From Collinsella sp. (GTDB lineage Bacteria > Actinomycetota > Coriobacteriia > Coriobacteriales > Coriobacteriaceae): a DNA stretch of 28,826 nt. Shown here one piece after another: positions 7,822 through 16,144 of this stretch (position 1 is its first letter; each line of letters starts with the position of its first letter). Where the stretch lies: the NCBI GenBank assembly GCA_019424965.1, contig JAHYYL010000030.1, positions 1 through 28,826 on the forward strand, given 5' to 3'. Under the pieces are notes generated by a model that did not search any database, was not told the origin of the DNA, and was given only the letters and a program-made list of their open reading frames with translations. The position numbers were made by a program, and so were the translations under genes.

Positions 7822-7849
7822 CCCGCCGAGCTTGCCCCGGCGGGCTTTT
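7822..7849 (+). terminator. Hairpin in the nth-mfd gap (weak terminator or mfd leader hairpin)
   Basis: The 7-bp GC stem CCCGCCG/CGGCGGG (7822-7828 with 7838-7844) is followed by CTTTT. It lies 104 bases after nth and 26 bases before the mfd start. It could end nth read-through, or act as a leader hairpin of mfd if the promoter lies upstream near 7766-7796. Confidence 0.5.
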
Positions 7850-7874
7850 GGCGTTGCGATGCCGGAGGAACAGC

Positions 7875-10800
7875 ATGCTCATTCACCGTATAGCCGCGCA
7901 GCTCTACACTGCCGAGGCGCTGCAGACCGTCGAGGCCGGACTCGATGCCGGCGAGGACGTGACGCTGGCCGTGTCGCAGTCGGGCCGCACGCTCATGGCG
8001 GCAGCTCAGTTTGCGCGCCGTCCGCGTCCCACGGTCTACATCGTGAGCGGCGAGGACGCGGCCGATCGCGCCGCGCGCAGCCTGGCCGCCTATGTGGGTC
8101 TGGCGCATGTGTGCCGCTTTCCCGAGCGCAAAGACTATCCATGGCGTGAGCAGGCGCCCGACGATGCCGTGGTGGCGCAGCGCTGCGAGGCCCTGGGACG
8201 CATCGTGCGCGGCGACGACTGCATCATGGTCGCCTCGGCCCGCGCGCTGCTGCGTTGCGTGCCGCCAGTCGAGAGCCGCTACTGGGAGTCGACAACCTTT
8301 GCGGTGGGCGAGGAGATTCCCTTCGATGAGGTGCCGCAGCGCCTGGTGGGCATGGGCTATACCAATGCCGGTGCCGCCGACGCGCCCGGCCTGTTCCGCG
8401 TGCACGGTGATACCGTCGAGGTGTTCCCCGCGCAGGAGAAGGCACCCGTGCGCATTGAGTTCTTTGGCGACGAGATTGATCGCATCCGCCGCATGGTGAG
8501 TTCCACGGGGCAGACCATCGGCAACGAGGACAGCATCGAAATCTTCCCCTGCCGCGAGCTGGCGCTCACCGACGAGGCCGTCCACAACATGCATGTGGCG
8601 CTCTATCGCGCCAGCCAGAGCGATAGCAAGCTGGCGGCGCTGCTCGAGATGGTGGACGCGCGCATCGTCACGCCCGAGCTCGACCGCTTTTTGCCGGTGA
8701 TGTACGGCCAGACCGTGAGCCCGTTGGCGCACGTGAGCGGCAAGGCGCTTGTGGTCCTGTCCGAGCCGCGCTCGCTGTTCGATGACTGCCTGCGCGCCTA
8801 CGAGGATATCGAGGCCCGTGCCGGCGAGGCGGGGATTGACCGTCTGGAGGGTCTGTATGTGCGCGCCCAACAGCTCGACTTTGGTGCTCAGCAGCGCCTG
8901 AACTACGTGAGCCTGATTCGTGCCGGCGGTGCGGTTACAGCCGAGCTCAAGATTGAGCAGCCGGCCATTGCGGGCTCGGACAATCGCTTTATGACGCGCA
9001 TCCAGGAGGTCGTGGGCAAGCGCTATGCCTGCGTGTTTGCCATCCCCGACCGCGGTGCGCGCGAGTCGATGGAGCTCACCTTTGGCGATGAGGGTATTAC
9101 CTTTGAGGAGTCGCTGACGGCCGCGCCCGAAAACGCGGGCGCTATTGGCGACCGTGTGCGCGTGGCGGCGGCGGATTCTGCCGATCGTGCTGTCCGCCAG
9201 GATGCTCATGCTGCAATTCGCGAACGCAAGGCCGATGCGCTCAACGCCCGCTCGCTCGAGGCGGGTGCGGCCCAGGCTGCCGCCGGCGCCGCCGTGCCCA
9301 CCATCTCGCGCGGGCGCGTGACCTTTGTGGACGCCGCCCTGCCGCAGGGCGTGGTGGTGCCCGATGCCAATCTGGCCGTTTTCTCGATCGCCGACCTCAA
9401 CGCTCGCATGGACGCCAACCGCGCCCGCAGCCGCCGCAAGGTCGATATTACGCAGATCACCTTCCCCTTTAAGCCAGGCGACTACGTAGTGCATGCAACG
9501 CATGGCATCGCGCTCTTTAGCGAGATCGCGCGCCAGGAAGTGGGCGGCAAGGAGCGCGACTACTTTTTGCTGGAATATGCCGACGGCGACAAGCTCTATG
9601 TGCCGCTTGAGCAGGTCGACCGCATCACGCGCTATGTTGGCCCCGACGGCGACAAGCCGCGCCTGACCAGGCTCAACACCGCCGACTGGACGCGTGCCAC
9701 CAACAAGGCGCGCAAGAACGCCAAAAAGCTGGCGTTTGACCTGGTCGATCTGTATACGCGCCGCTCTTCGATTACCGGTATCGCTTGCCCGCCCGACACG
9801 CCCGAGCAGATCGAGATGGAGCAGAGCTTCCCCTACGACGAGACGCGCGATCAGCTGGAGGCCATCGCCGATATTAAGGCCGATATGGAGGCGCCCAAGC
9901 CCATGGACCGCCTGCTGTGCGGAGACGTGGGCTTTGGCAAGACCGAGGTCGCCCTGCGCGCGGCCTTTAAGTGCGTGGACTCCGGCCGTCAGGTTATGGT
10001 GCTCTGCCCCACGACCATTCTGGCCCAGCAGCACTACGAGACGTTCTTTGAGCGCTTTGCCCCGTTTGGCCTTGAGGTCGAAGTGCTCAGCCGCTTCCGT
10101 ACGCCGGCGCAGCAAAAGCGCGCGCTCAAGGCGTTTGCCGAGGGCACGATCGACGTGCTTATTGGCACGCACCGCTTGCTTTCTGCCGACGTGAACCCCA
10201 AGAACCTGGGCATGGTGATCATCGACGAAGAGCAGCGCTTTGGTGTGCAGCACAAGGAGCAGCTCAAGAACCTGCGCGAGCAGATTGACGTGCTCACGCT
10301 TTCGGCAACGCCGATTCCGCGAACCATGCAGATGGCCACGAGCGGCGTGCGCGACATGAGCCTGATTACCACGCCGCCGACCGGGCGCCGCCCCGTGATC
10401 GTGCACGTGGGAGAGTACGATCCCGACGTGGTGAGCGCGGCGATTCGCCTGGAGGTAGGCCGCGGCGGTCAGGTGTACTACGTGTCCAACCGCGTCAAGA
10501 CCATCGACGACGCCGTGGCGCGCGTGCACGAGGCCGCGCCCGAGGCGCGCGTGGGCGTGGCGCACGGCAAGATGAGCCCGCGCGAGGTCGAGGATGTGAT
10601 GATCGAGTTCGCGACCAAAAAGATCGACGTGCTCATCGCCACGACCATCGTGGAGAGCGGCATCGACAACGCGACCGCCAACACGCTCATCATCGAGGAC
10701 TCGCAGCGCCTGGGTCTGGCACAGCTCTACCAGCTCAAGGGCCGTGTGGGCCGCTCTGCCACGCAGGCCTACGCGTACTTTATGTTCCCGGGCGAGCTGC

Positions 10801-11507
10801 CGCTCACCGAGGAGGCGACGGCGCGCCTGACCGCACTTTCCGAGTTCCAGGACCTGGGCAGCGGCATGCGCATCGCCATGCGCGACCTGGAGATTCGCGG
10901 CGCCGGTTCGCTGATGGGCGCTGAGCAGCACGGCAACCTGTCGAGCGTGGGCTTTGACCTGTTTACGCAGATGTTGGGCCAGGCCGTGGCCGAGGCGCGC
11001 GGCGATGACGATGCCGGCGTGGAGGCGGCGAGCGTGAGCATTAACCTGCCGGCCGATTACTTCTTGTCCGAGGAGTACCTGCCGGCGGTGGACCAGCGCG
11101 TGCTCGTGTACCGCAAGCTCGCGGCGGCCGAGGACCTGGAGAGCATCGACGAGGTGCAGGAAGAGACCGAGGCCGCGCACGGTGAGCTGCCGTTGGCGGG
11201 GCTCAACCTGTTCAACCGCGCGCGCATCCGCATTCGCGGCGAGCGCCTGGGGCTCGAGAGCGTCACGCTCAGCGGCGGACGCATCACTTTTCTGGGTGTC
11301 GACGTGCCCAAGAAGGTGGCCTTTGAGCTCAAGACCCGCTACGGTGCGGTGAACTTCCCCAAGAGCCGCAAGCTGTCGGTGCCCTACAAGGCGGGCGCCG
11401 GTGCGGGCAGCGGCCTGGGTCGCGGTCTCGACGCCAACGACGGCACCGGCCCCGTGGCCGCGGCGCTCATGCTGCTGCAGCAGCTGGGCGCGTCCGACGA
11501 TGATTAA
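7875..11507 (+). CDS. mfd: Transcription-repair coupling factor Mfd
   Basis: This 1210-residue ATP-dependent DNA translocase removes RNA polymerase stalled at lesions and recruits UvrA. The N-terminal UvrB-like damage-recognition module (about 1-330) includes GYTNAGAADAPGLFRVHGDT. The RNA polymerase-interacting CarD-like domain starts near residue 530 (FKPGDYVVHATHGIALF). The helicase core has Walker A GDVGFGKTE (683-691), DEEQ (784-787), the SATPIPRTMQMA motif and a C-terminal helicase lobe with VGRVGRS-type and TATNTLIIEDS-like elements. The TRCF C-terminal domain follows. It is slightly longer than the usual 1150 or so, with an Ala-rich insertion around residues 410-480 and a Gly-rich tail. 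A GGAGGA ribosome site lies at 7864-7869. It is monocistronic or loosely linked to the next gene 56 bases away. Confidence 0.97.
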   Translation: MLIHRIAAQLYTAEALQTVEAGLDAGEDVTLAVSQSGRTLMAAAQFARRPRPTVYIVSGEDAADRAARSLAAYVGLAHVCRFPERKDYPWREQAPDDAVVAQRCEALGRIVRGDDCIMVASARALLRCVPPVESRYWESTTFAVGEEIPFDEVPQRLVGMGYTNAGAADAPGLFRVHGDTVEVFPAQEKAPVRIEFFGDEIDRIRRMVSSTGQTIGNEDSIEIFPCRELALTDEAVHNMHVALYRASQSDSKLAALLEMVDARIVTPELDRFLPVMYGQTVSPLAHVSGKALVVLSEPRSLFDDCLRAYEDIEARAGEAGIDRLEGLYVRAQQLDFGAQQRLNYVSLIRAGGAVTAELKIEQPAIAGSDNRFMTRIQEVVGKRYACVFAIPDRGARESMELTFGDEGITFEESLTAAPENAGAIGDRVRVAAADSADRAVRQDAHAAIRERKADALNARSLEAGAAQAAAGAAVPTISRGRVTFVDAALPQGVVVPDANLAVFSIADLNARMDANRARSRRKVDITQITFPFKPGDYVVHATHGIALFSEIARQEVGGKERDYFLLEYADGDKLYVPLEQVDRITRYVGPDGDKPRLTRLNTADWTRATNKARKNAKKLAFDLVDLYTRRSSITGIACPPDTPEQIEMEQSFPYDETRDQLEAIADIKADMEAPKPMDRLLCGDVGFGKTEVALRAAFKCVDSGRQVMVLCPTTILAQQHYETFFERFAPFGLEVEVLSRFRTPAQQKRALKAFAEGTIDVLIGTHRLLSADVNPKNLGMVIIDEEQRFGVQHKEQLKNLREQIDVLTLSATPIPRTMQMATSGVRDMSLITTPPTGRRPVIVHVGEYDPDVVSAAIRLEVGRGGQVYYVSNRVKTIDDAVARVHEAAPEARVGVAHGKMSPREVEDVMIEFATKKIDVLIATTIVESGIDNATANTLIIEDSQRLGLAQLYQLKGRVGRSATQAYAYFMFPGELPLTEEATARLTALSEFQDLGSGMRIAMRDLEIRGAGSLMGAEQHGNLSSVGFDLFTQMLGQAVAEARGDDDAGVEAASVSINLPADYFLSEEYLPAVDQRVLVYRKLAAAEDLESIDEVQEETEAAHGELPLAGLNLFNRARIRIRGERLGLESVTLSGGRITFLGVDVPKKVAFELKTRYGAVNFPKSRKLSVPYKAGAGAGSGLGRGLDANDGTGPVAAALMLLQQLGASDDD

Positions 11508-11563
11508 CGGGTCGACGCCGTAAACGCTCCATTTGGGCAATCTGGTTCCATCGAAAGGAAAGC

Positions 11564-12427
11564 ATGTTCGGGTACATCTACAAGAAAGACGCCGCTGCTA
11601 TAGCGGTTATCCTTGCCCTTTGCCTGGGCGTCGGCAGCTTCTTTGATTATCAGATCTCGAGCGCATTGTTCAACATCGGCAGCATGTACGGCCGCTTTAT
11701 CGAAGCTGCCGGCGAGCTGCCGTTCGAGCTGACGGCGAGTGTCGCGGGCGTCATGCTCGTGCGCGCGGCACGCCCCGACTCCAAGGGAAGCAAATGGCTC
11801 GCCGTACTCGGCATCCTCGTTAACGTCGGCCTGGCCGGCTATGAGGTTATTTCGTCCCTGCGGGTTGGCGGCAAGCTCGTCGCGGCTCAGTTGGTGCTGA
11901 CGTTTGTGCTGGTCATCGCTGCCAACCTTGTCGTCTATCGCCTCACGCGCGACACCGACTCCGACGAGCTCACGCGCTGGGCGCTGATGGTGCTTGCCGT
12001 GTGGGTCGCTCAGGCCATCATCCTCAACGTGGTTGTCAAGCCGCTGTGGTCGCGCCCGCGCATGCGCGTGATCGAGGTCACGCCGGGGCTCAATTTTCAG
12101 CCGTGGTGGGTGATTGGCAACCCCGACAAGTGGAGCTATATTGCGGCCGGCGTAATCAAGGACAGCTTTAAGTCGTTTGCGAGCGGACACACGGCGCACG
12201 CGGCGATCGGTCTTATGCTTGCCGGGCTTCCTGCGGCGTCTTTTAAGGAAAAGCCGTCGCGCCGTCGCGTGGTCTTTTGGACGGCGGCTGCGGTTGCGGC
12301 GCTCGTCGCCTTTGGCCGCATTGTGATCGGTGCGCACTTTTTGACTGACGTGAGCTGCGGCTTTGCCCTGGTGCTGGCACTTGAGTGCCTTGCCGCGCGC
12401 ATTGCCTATCCGGGCGGCGTACAATAG
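11564..12427 (+). CDS. PAP2-family membrane phosphatase
   Basis: This 287-residue integral membrane protein has about six helices. The phosphatidic-acid phosphatase motifs are all present: Lys159 with Arg164-Pro165 (KPLWSRPR), the Ser-Gly-His motif FASGHT with His209, and Arg252, His258 and Asp262 in GRIVIGAHFLTD. These residues form the vanadium haloperoxidase-like active site. Likely substrates are membrane lipid phosphates, such as phosphatidic acid, phosphatidylglycerol phosphate or undecaprenyl diphosphate. The sequence does not separate these options. The ATG follows GAAAGGA. A threonine aldolase gene begins 45 bases after the stop, but no functional link is evident. Confidence 0.88.
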   Translation: MFGYIYKKDAAAIAVILALCLGVGSFFDYQISSALFNIGSMYGRFIEAAGELPFELTASVAGVMLVRAARPDSKGSKWLAVLGILVNVGLAGYEVISSLRVGGKLVAAQLVLTFVLVIAANLVVYRLTRDTDSDELTRWALMVLAVWVAQAIILNVVVKPLWSRPRMRVIEVTPGLNFQPWWVIGNPDKWSYIAAGVIKDSFKSFASGHTAHAAIGLMLAGLPAASFKEKPSRRRVVFWTAAAVAALVAFGRIVIGAHFLTDVSCGFALVLALECLAARIAYPGGVQ

Positions 12428-12472
12428 CGGCGTTTAAATCATCGGGCCCATGCCCGGCTAGAGAGGATTGCC

Positions 12473-13498
12473 ATGCTCGCGTTCAACAACGACTATTCCC
12501 ACGGTGCTCATCCGGCAGTGCTGCAGGCGCTCGTCGATACCAACATGGAGCCGCAGCCCGGCTACGGTACCGATGCGCACACCGAGCGTGCCAAGCGGCT
12601 GATTCGCGAGGCCTGTCAGGCTCCCGATGCCGACGTGTTCTTGCTGGTGGGCGGCACGCAGGCCAACGCGACGGTGATCGACATGCTGCTTGCGCCCTAC
12701 GAGGGCGTCGTTGCTGCCGAGACTGGCCACGTCGCCTGCCACGAGGCAGGCGCCATCGAGTTTGGCGGCCACAAGGTGCTCACCATCCCCGGCTACGAGG
12801 GCAAGATGCACGCCGAGGACCTCGAAAACTATATCCAGGTGTTCTACGAAAACGAGAGCTACGAGCACACGGTGTTCCCGGGTGCCGTGTACGTGAGCCT
12901 ATCGACCGAGTACGGCACGCTGTACTCCAAGGCCGAGCTCGCGGCGATTCACGCAGTGTGCCAGAAGCGCGAGATTCCGCTGTTTGTGGATGGCGCCCGC
13001 CTGGCCTATGCGCTGGCGTCCGATGAGTGCGATATTACCCTGCCCGAGCTGGCACAGCTGTGCGACGTGTTCTACATCGGCGGCACCAAGTGCGGTGCGC
13101 TCTGCGGCGAGGCCGTGGTGTTCTGCGGCATGCACGCTCCGGCGCATCCCATTCCGCGTATTAAGCAGCACGGTGCGTTGCTGGCCAAGGGCCGCCTGAC
13201 GGGCGTGCAGTTTGAGGCGCTCTTTACCGACGGCCTGTATTTTGAGATTGGTCGCCAGGCGATCGAAACCGCGCAGGCGCTTCGTCGCGTGCTGCACGAG
13301 CGCGGTTACCAGTTCTTTTTGGAGACGCCGACCAACCAGCAGTTCGTGATTCTGCCCAACGAGGACATGGCCCGCATTCGCGAGCATGCCTCGATCGAGT
13401 ACTGGGAAAAGTACGACGAGACCCACACCGTGGTGCGCTTTTGCACTAGCTGGGCCACGACGCAGGAGGACATCGACGCGTTGGCGGCTGTCCTGTAA
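12473..13498 (+). CDS. ltaE: PLP-dependent threonine aldolase-type enzyme
   Basis: This 341-residue fold-type I PLP enzyme probably splits L-threonine or L-allo-threonine (and perhaps phenylserine) into glycine and an aldehyde. The N-terminus FNNDYSHGAHPAVLQAL, the GYGTDAHTERAKRLI segment and VGGTQANATVID (59-70) are typical of the low-specificity aldolase family. FVDGARLAYA (171-180) carries the PLP-nitrogen Asp173, and Lys206 in YIGGTKCGAL is the internal aldimine lysine. Length is as expected. GAGAGG at 12461-12466 precedes the ATG. A TACAAT box at 12420-12425 overlaps the end of the PAP2 gene and could be its own promoter. A strong terminator follows, so it is the end of a transcript. The symbol reflects family membership; stereospecificity is unknown. 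Confidence 0.88.
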   Translation: MLAFNNDYSHGAHPAVLQALVDTNMEPQPGYGTDAHTERAKRLIREACQAPDADVFLLVGGTQANATVIDMLLAPYEGVVAAETGHVACHEAGAIEFGGHKVLTIPGYEGKMHAEDLENYIQVFYENESYEHTVFPGAVYVSLSTEYGTLYSKAELAAIHAVCQKREIPLFVDGARLAYALASDECDITLPELAQLCDVFYIGGTKCGALCGEAVVFCGMHAPAHPIPRIKQHGALLAKGRLTGVQFEALFTDGLYFEIGRQAIETAQALRRVLHERGYQFFLETPTNQQFVILPNEDMARIREHASIEYWEKYDETHTVVRFCTSWATTQEDIDALAAVL

Positions 13499-13516
13499 GT
13501 TGACATGATGACGGGG

Positions 13517-13560
13517 GCCGCCCTGCGCTGGGTTTGGCGCAGGGCGGTCTTTGCTTTTTT
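13517..13560 (+). terminator. Intrinsic terminator after threonine aldolase
   Basis: A 12-bp stem (13517-13528 with 13537-13548, one G-T) closes an 8-base loop and is followed by TTTGCTTTTTT. It begins 19 bases after the stop codon. Confidence 0.92.
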
Positions 13561-13576
13561 GGGGGAGAAGGGTTGT

Positions 13577-14167
13577 ATGACCGAGATGTCCGAGCCGACG
13601 ATTCGCCTGGCGACGCCCGATGATGCGCCGGCGTTGCTTGCCATCTATGAGCCGTATGTGCGCCAGACGGCGATTACCTGCGAATACGAGGTGCCGAGCG
13701 TTGAGGAGTTCGCCGGGCGCATCGAACGTACGCTCGAGCGCTATCCGTATCTGGTGATGGAGCTGGACGGGCGTCCAGTGGGTTATGCCTATGTGAGCGC
13801 GCTTAACAGCCGCGAGGCCTATGACTGGTCGGTCGAGACGTCGATCTATCTGGCGCGCGACGTGCGCCACGGCGGGCTGGGCCGCAGGCTGCACGACGCG
13901 CTCAAGCAATGTTTGGTCGCGATGGGCATCACCAGCATGTGCGCGCTCATCGCCGTGCCGCACGATAAGGACGACGAGTATCTGACGCACAACAGCCAGG
14001 ATTTCCATGCCCATATGGGATATCGCCTGGTGGGCGCCTTCGATCGCTGCGCCCAAAAGTTCGGCCGCTGGTACGACATGTGCTGGATGGAGCTGGTCCT
14101 AGCCGAGCGCGTCCCTAACCAACCCAAACCAACCTGGTTCCCCGACCTCCCCAAACCTACCATTTAG
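13577..14167 (+). CDS. GNAT N-acetyltransferase, phosphinothricin acetyltransferase-like
   Basis: This 196-residue GNAT-fold enzyme transfers acetyl from acetyl-CoA to an amine. The N-terminus IRLATPDDAPALLAIYEPYV, the CEYEVPS segment (35-41), GYAYVS (69-74) and YDWSVETSIYL (82-92) match the PAT/Bar/MddA group, which acts on phosphinothricin, methionine sulfoximine or similar. The acetyl-CoA loop is RHGGLGRRL (97-105). The substrate here is unknown. The ATG at 13577 follows GGAGAAGG; an earlier in-frame ATG at 13505 would run through the preceding terminator and was rejected. The C-terminal tail (about 178-196) is proline-rich and atypical. Its last codons lie inside a dispersed hairpin repeat (14154-14190), so the stop codon appears to be supplied by the repeat. 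It is convergent with gntR1. Confidence 0.85.
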   Translation: MTEMSEPTIRLATPDDAPALLAIYEPYVRQTAITCEYEVPSVEEFAGRIERTLERYPYLVMELDGRPVGYAYVSALNSREAYDWSVETSIYLARDVRHGGLGRRLHDALKQCLVAMGITSMCALIAVPHDKDDEYLTHNSQDFHAHMGYRLVGAFDRCAQKFGRWYDMCWMELVLAERVPNQPKPTWFPDLPKPTI

Positions 14168-14190
14168 GGACAGGTTTATTTTGGCAGGTT
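14154..14190. repeat. REP-like hairpin, GGGACAGG type, copy 1
   Basis: The arms AACCTACCA and TGGCAGGTT (14154-14162 with 14182-14190, one A-C mismatch) flank a loop containing AGGGACAGGTTTATT. The stretch 14165-14190 recurs inverted at 21567-21602 with one difference. It fills the gap between the convergent GNAT and gntR1 genes and overlaps the GNAT stop. Confidence 0.75.
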
Positions 14191-14911
14191 AGCCGATGGG
14201 CTCGGTGTATTTGGCGCGGTCGGTGCGTTGGATGCGCTTGGAGACATGGAGCGGGCGACCGTCGGTGTCGTAGACGTAGTCGGTGATAAGGATCAATGCC
14301 TGCCCGCGCTCAACGTTGAGCAAAAACGCCTCGTTTTGCGAGGCATAGCACACCTCGAAGGTCTTGTGCCCCTGCGCCGGCGCGCGATGGAACTCCTGGC
14401 GCAGCGTGGCGTAGAGCGATCCGTTGATATCGCGATCGATGAGCGCCTCAAAGCTTGGCGGAAGATAGGTGGTCTCCAGGCACAGCGGGGCGTTGTCCAG
14501 ATAGCGCAGGCGGACAAGCTTGACGAGCTTGCTGCCCACGCTAGCGTCAAAGAACTTGGCCACGCTGCCCATTGCTTTGGCAAAGCCCGAGTCCACCGTG
14601 CGCGTGGTGGGCTTCATACCCTGGCCTTCGACCTGCTTGGTATAGCTCGAAAACACCAGGTTGTTCTCGTGGAGCGCCGGCGTGTCGGCCACAAAGGCGC
14701 CGCGTCCGCGCTCGGTGCGAACCAGGCCCTCGTCAACAAGCACCTTAAGGGCATGGCGCACGGTGCTGCGCGACAGACCCGATTCGTCCATGAGTTCCAT
14801 CTCGGACGGCAGTTTGTCTCCGCGCGCGTAGGTGCCGGCGGCGATGCGGTCGCGCAGCATGCCCGCCAAGCGCTCGTATTGGGCCAGTTTCTTTTTAGAC
14901 GAAGCATTCAT
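14189..14911 (-). CDS. GntR/HutC-family transcriptional regulator (GntR1)
   Basis: This 240-residue repressor has an N-terminal winged helix (about 8-75) and a UTRA ligand-binding domain (about 95-235) that usually senses a phosphorylated sugar or amino acid. The helix-turn-helix runs RGDKLPSEMELMDESGLSRS, followed by TVRHALKVLVDEGLV. UTRA features include LRYLDNAPLCLETTYLP and a C-terminal TDYVYDTDGRPLHVSKR strand. It is divergent from the SIS1 gene across 204 bases with three copies of a TGTAT-type repeat. One copy ends 8 bases from this gene's start codon and covers its ribosome site, so it probably represses itself as well as SIS1. Its recognition helix differs from those of the other two GntR proteins in the window, which agrees with its distinct operator. 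The ligand is probably the SIS1 substrate. Confidence 0.93.
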   Translation of the reverse strand: MNASSKKKLAQYERLAGMLRDRIAAGTYARGDKLPSEMELMDESGLSRSTVRHALKVLVDEGLVRTERGRGAFVADTPALHENNLVFSSYTKQVEGQGMKPTTRTVDSGFAKAMGSVAKFFDASVGSKLVKLVRLRYLDNAPLCLETTYLPPSFEALIDRDINGSLYATLRQEFHRAPAQGHKTFEVCYASQNEAFLLNVERGQALILITDYVYDTDGRPLHVSKRIQRTDRAKYTEPIG

Positions 14912-14918
14912 GCGATCA

Positions 14919-14939
14919 ACCTGTATCTAACCTGTATAC
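14919..14939. promoter_or_regulatory. Operator-like repeat O1 (TGTAT type), next to gntR1
   Basis: Two ACCTGTAT units are repeated directly with an 11-base period. It shares the pattern ACNTGTATNTAACNTGTAT with O3 and partly with O2. It lies 8 bases upstream of the gntR1 start codon and contains a TATAC that could be part of a promoter. Confidence 0.6.
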
Positions 14940-14951
14940 TTACCGAACCAA

Positions 14952-14972
14952 GCATGTATCCAACATGACAAC
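14952..14972. promoter_or_regulatory. Operator-like repeat O2 (TGTAT type)
   Basis: GCATGTATCCAACATG matches O1 and O3 through the first half and the central AAC; the second half is degenerate. It lies between the other two copies in the divergent gap. Confidence 0.5.
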
Positions 14973-14990
14973 AAAACCGCTGGTAATGGA

Positions 14991-15018
14991 TTGCCGAAAA
15001 CCTTAGCAGCAATAATTC
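14991..15018 (+). promoter_or_regulatory. Candidate SIS1 promoter
   Basis: TTGCCG (14991-14996) and TAATTC (15013-15018) are spaced by 16 bases, in an A/T-rich stretch between O2 and O3. Both boxes are weak matches. Confidence 0.3.
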
Positions 15019-15056
15019 TAAACAAATATAGCATACAACTAGTCGACAACACCAAA

Positions 15057-15077
15057 ACATGTATGTAACTTGTATGC
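15057..15077. promoter_or_regulatory. Operator-like repeat O3 (TGTAT type), before SIS1
   Basis: ACATGTATGTAACTTGTATG follows the same direct-repeat pattern as O1. Its last 8 bases (TTGTATGC) also form an inverted pair with GCATACAA at 15031-15038. It lies 39 bases before the SIS1 start, a good place to block transcription. Confidence 0.6.
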
Positions 15078-15115
15078 CGTCAAGAGCATCAAATGAGAAG
15101 AAAGGCCGATGCACG

Positions 15116-16108
15116 ATGACTACTCAGGAACAGGTTAAGGATGTCGTCTCCCAGGTTTTGGCTGACAAGGCAGACAAGGGCGGCATCAAGCGCGTTGTGT
15201 GGATCGGCGCCGGCGGATCTAACGGTGGTAACTATCCTGCCCAGTACTTTATGGAGCACGAGGCCACGCAGGTCGTGAGCTCCAGCTACACCAGCAACGA
15301 GTTTGTGCACGCCACCCCGGCCTACGTCAACGAGAACACCCTGGCCGTCGTCGTGTCCATGCGCGGCACCAAGGAGACCATCGTCGCCGCTCAGGTTGCC
15401 AAGGACCACGGCGCCAGCACCATCGCCATCTATGTTGACGAGTCCGGCCTCACCGAGGTCTGCGACTACAAGATCCAGTACGACAGCTTGGCCGTCGACG
15501 AGTCCTGCATGGGCCGCACCAACTCCGCCGTCGTGACCATGATCGCCATGGAGCTCACGCAGCAGACCGAGGGCTATGCCGAGTACGAGACCGCTATGGC
15601 CGCATTCGACTTGGTCGACCCCATCTATCGCAAGGCCGTCGAGTACACCCGTCCGCTCGCTGCTAAGTGGGCCGAGCAGAACGCCGACAAGCCTTGCGTC
15701 AACGTCATGGCCCAGGGCCCGCTCTTTGGTGCCGCCTACGTCTTTAGCATCTGCAACGTGCAGGAGATGCTGCAGATCGACTCCTGCACCATCAACACCT
15801 GCGACTTCTTCCACGGCCCCTTCGAGATTCTGGACAAGCGTACCTCGCTGTTCCAGCTCATCAGCGTCGGCCGCAGCCGCTGCAACGACGAGCGCGGCAT
15901 CCGTTTTGTCAATCAGTACGGTGGCGAGCGCGTCTACCAGCTCGACGCCAAGGAGCTCGGCCTCAACGACATCAAGGACAGCGTGAGCGAGTACTTCAAC
16001 CACCTGATCTTTGCCCCGATCCTCAACAACGTGTACATGCGCGCGCTCTCTGCCGTCACCCACAAGGACTACATGACGCGCCGCTACATGTGGAAGCTGG
16101 ATTACTAA
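15116..16108 (+). CDS. SIS-domain sugar isomerase/deglycase, FrlB/GfrF-like (SIS1)
   Basis: This 330-residue protein has two SIS folds, the architecture of FrlB (fructoselysine-6-phosphate deglycase) and of the GlmS isomerase domain. The first phosphate-sugar loop is IGAGGSNGGNYP (30-41) and a second is SMRGTKET (81-88). Glu217 and His233 are 16 residues apart, as are the catalytic Glu224/His240 of FrlB and Glu488/His504 of GlmS. The segment before the histidine is TCDFFHGPFE; SIS2 and SIS3 have GEYFHGPFE there, so its substrate may differ. The C-terminus RRYMWKLDY is shared with SIS2. The likely reaction is cleavage of a 6-phosphorylated glycated amine to glucose-6-phosphate and free amine. 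AGAAAGG lies 11 bases before the ATG, a rather long spacing. It is divergent from gntR1. Confidence 0.82.
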   Translation: MTTQEQVKDVVSQVLADKADKGGIKRVVWIGAGGSNGGNYPAQYFMEHEATQVVSSSYTSNEFVHATPAYVNENTLAVVVSMRGTKETIVAAQVAKDHGASTIAIYVDESGLTEVCDYKIQYDSLAVDESCMGRTNSAVVTMIAMELTQQTEGYAEYETAMAAFDLVDPIYRKAVEYTRPLAAKWAEQNADKPCVNVMAQGPLFGAAYVFSICNVQEMLQIDSCTINTCDFFHGPFEILDKRTSLFQLISVGRSRCNDERGIRFVNQYGGERVYQLDAKELGLNDIKDSVSEYFNHLIFAPILNNVYMRALSAVTHKDYMTRRYMWKLDY

Positions 16109-16144
16109 GGGATAGAGCGGCCTAACAGCCCAATACCCCTCATG

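Noticed and set aside
7623..11540. Very long minus-strand open frame opposite mfd (about 1300 codons), and similar ones opposite rmuC (3459-5150) and the ABC exporter (5057-7150)
   Set aside because: They mirror GC-rich genes on the plus strand, lack ribosome sites and show His/Arg/Ala-heavy composition without family motifs. They are antisense shadows.
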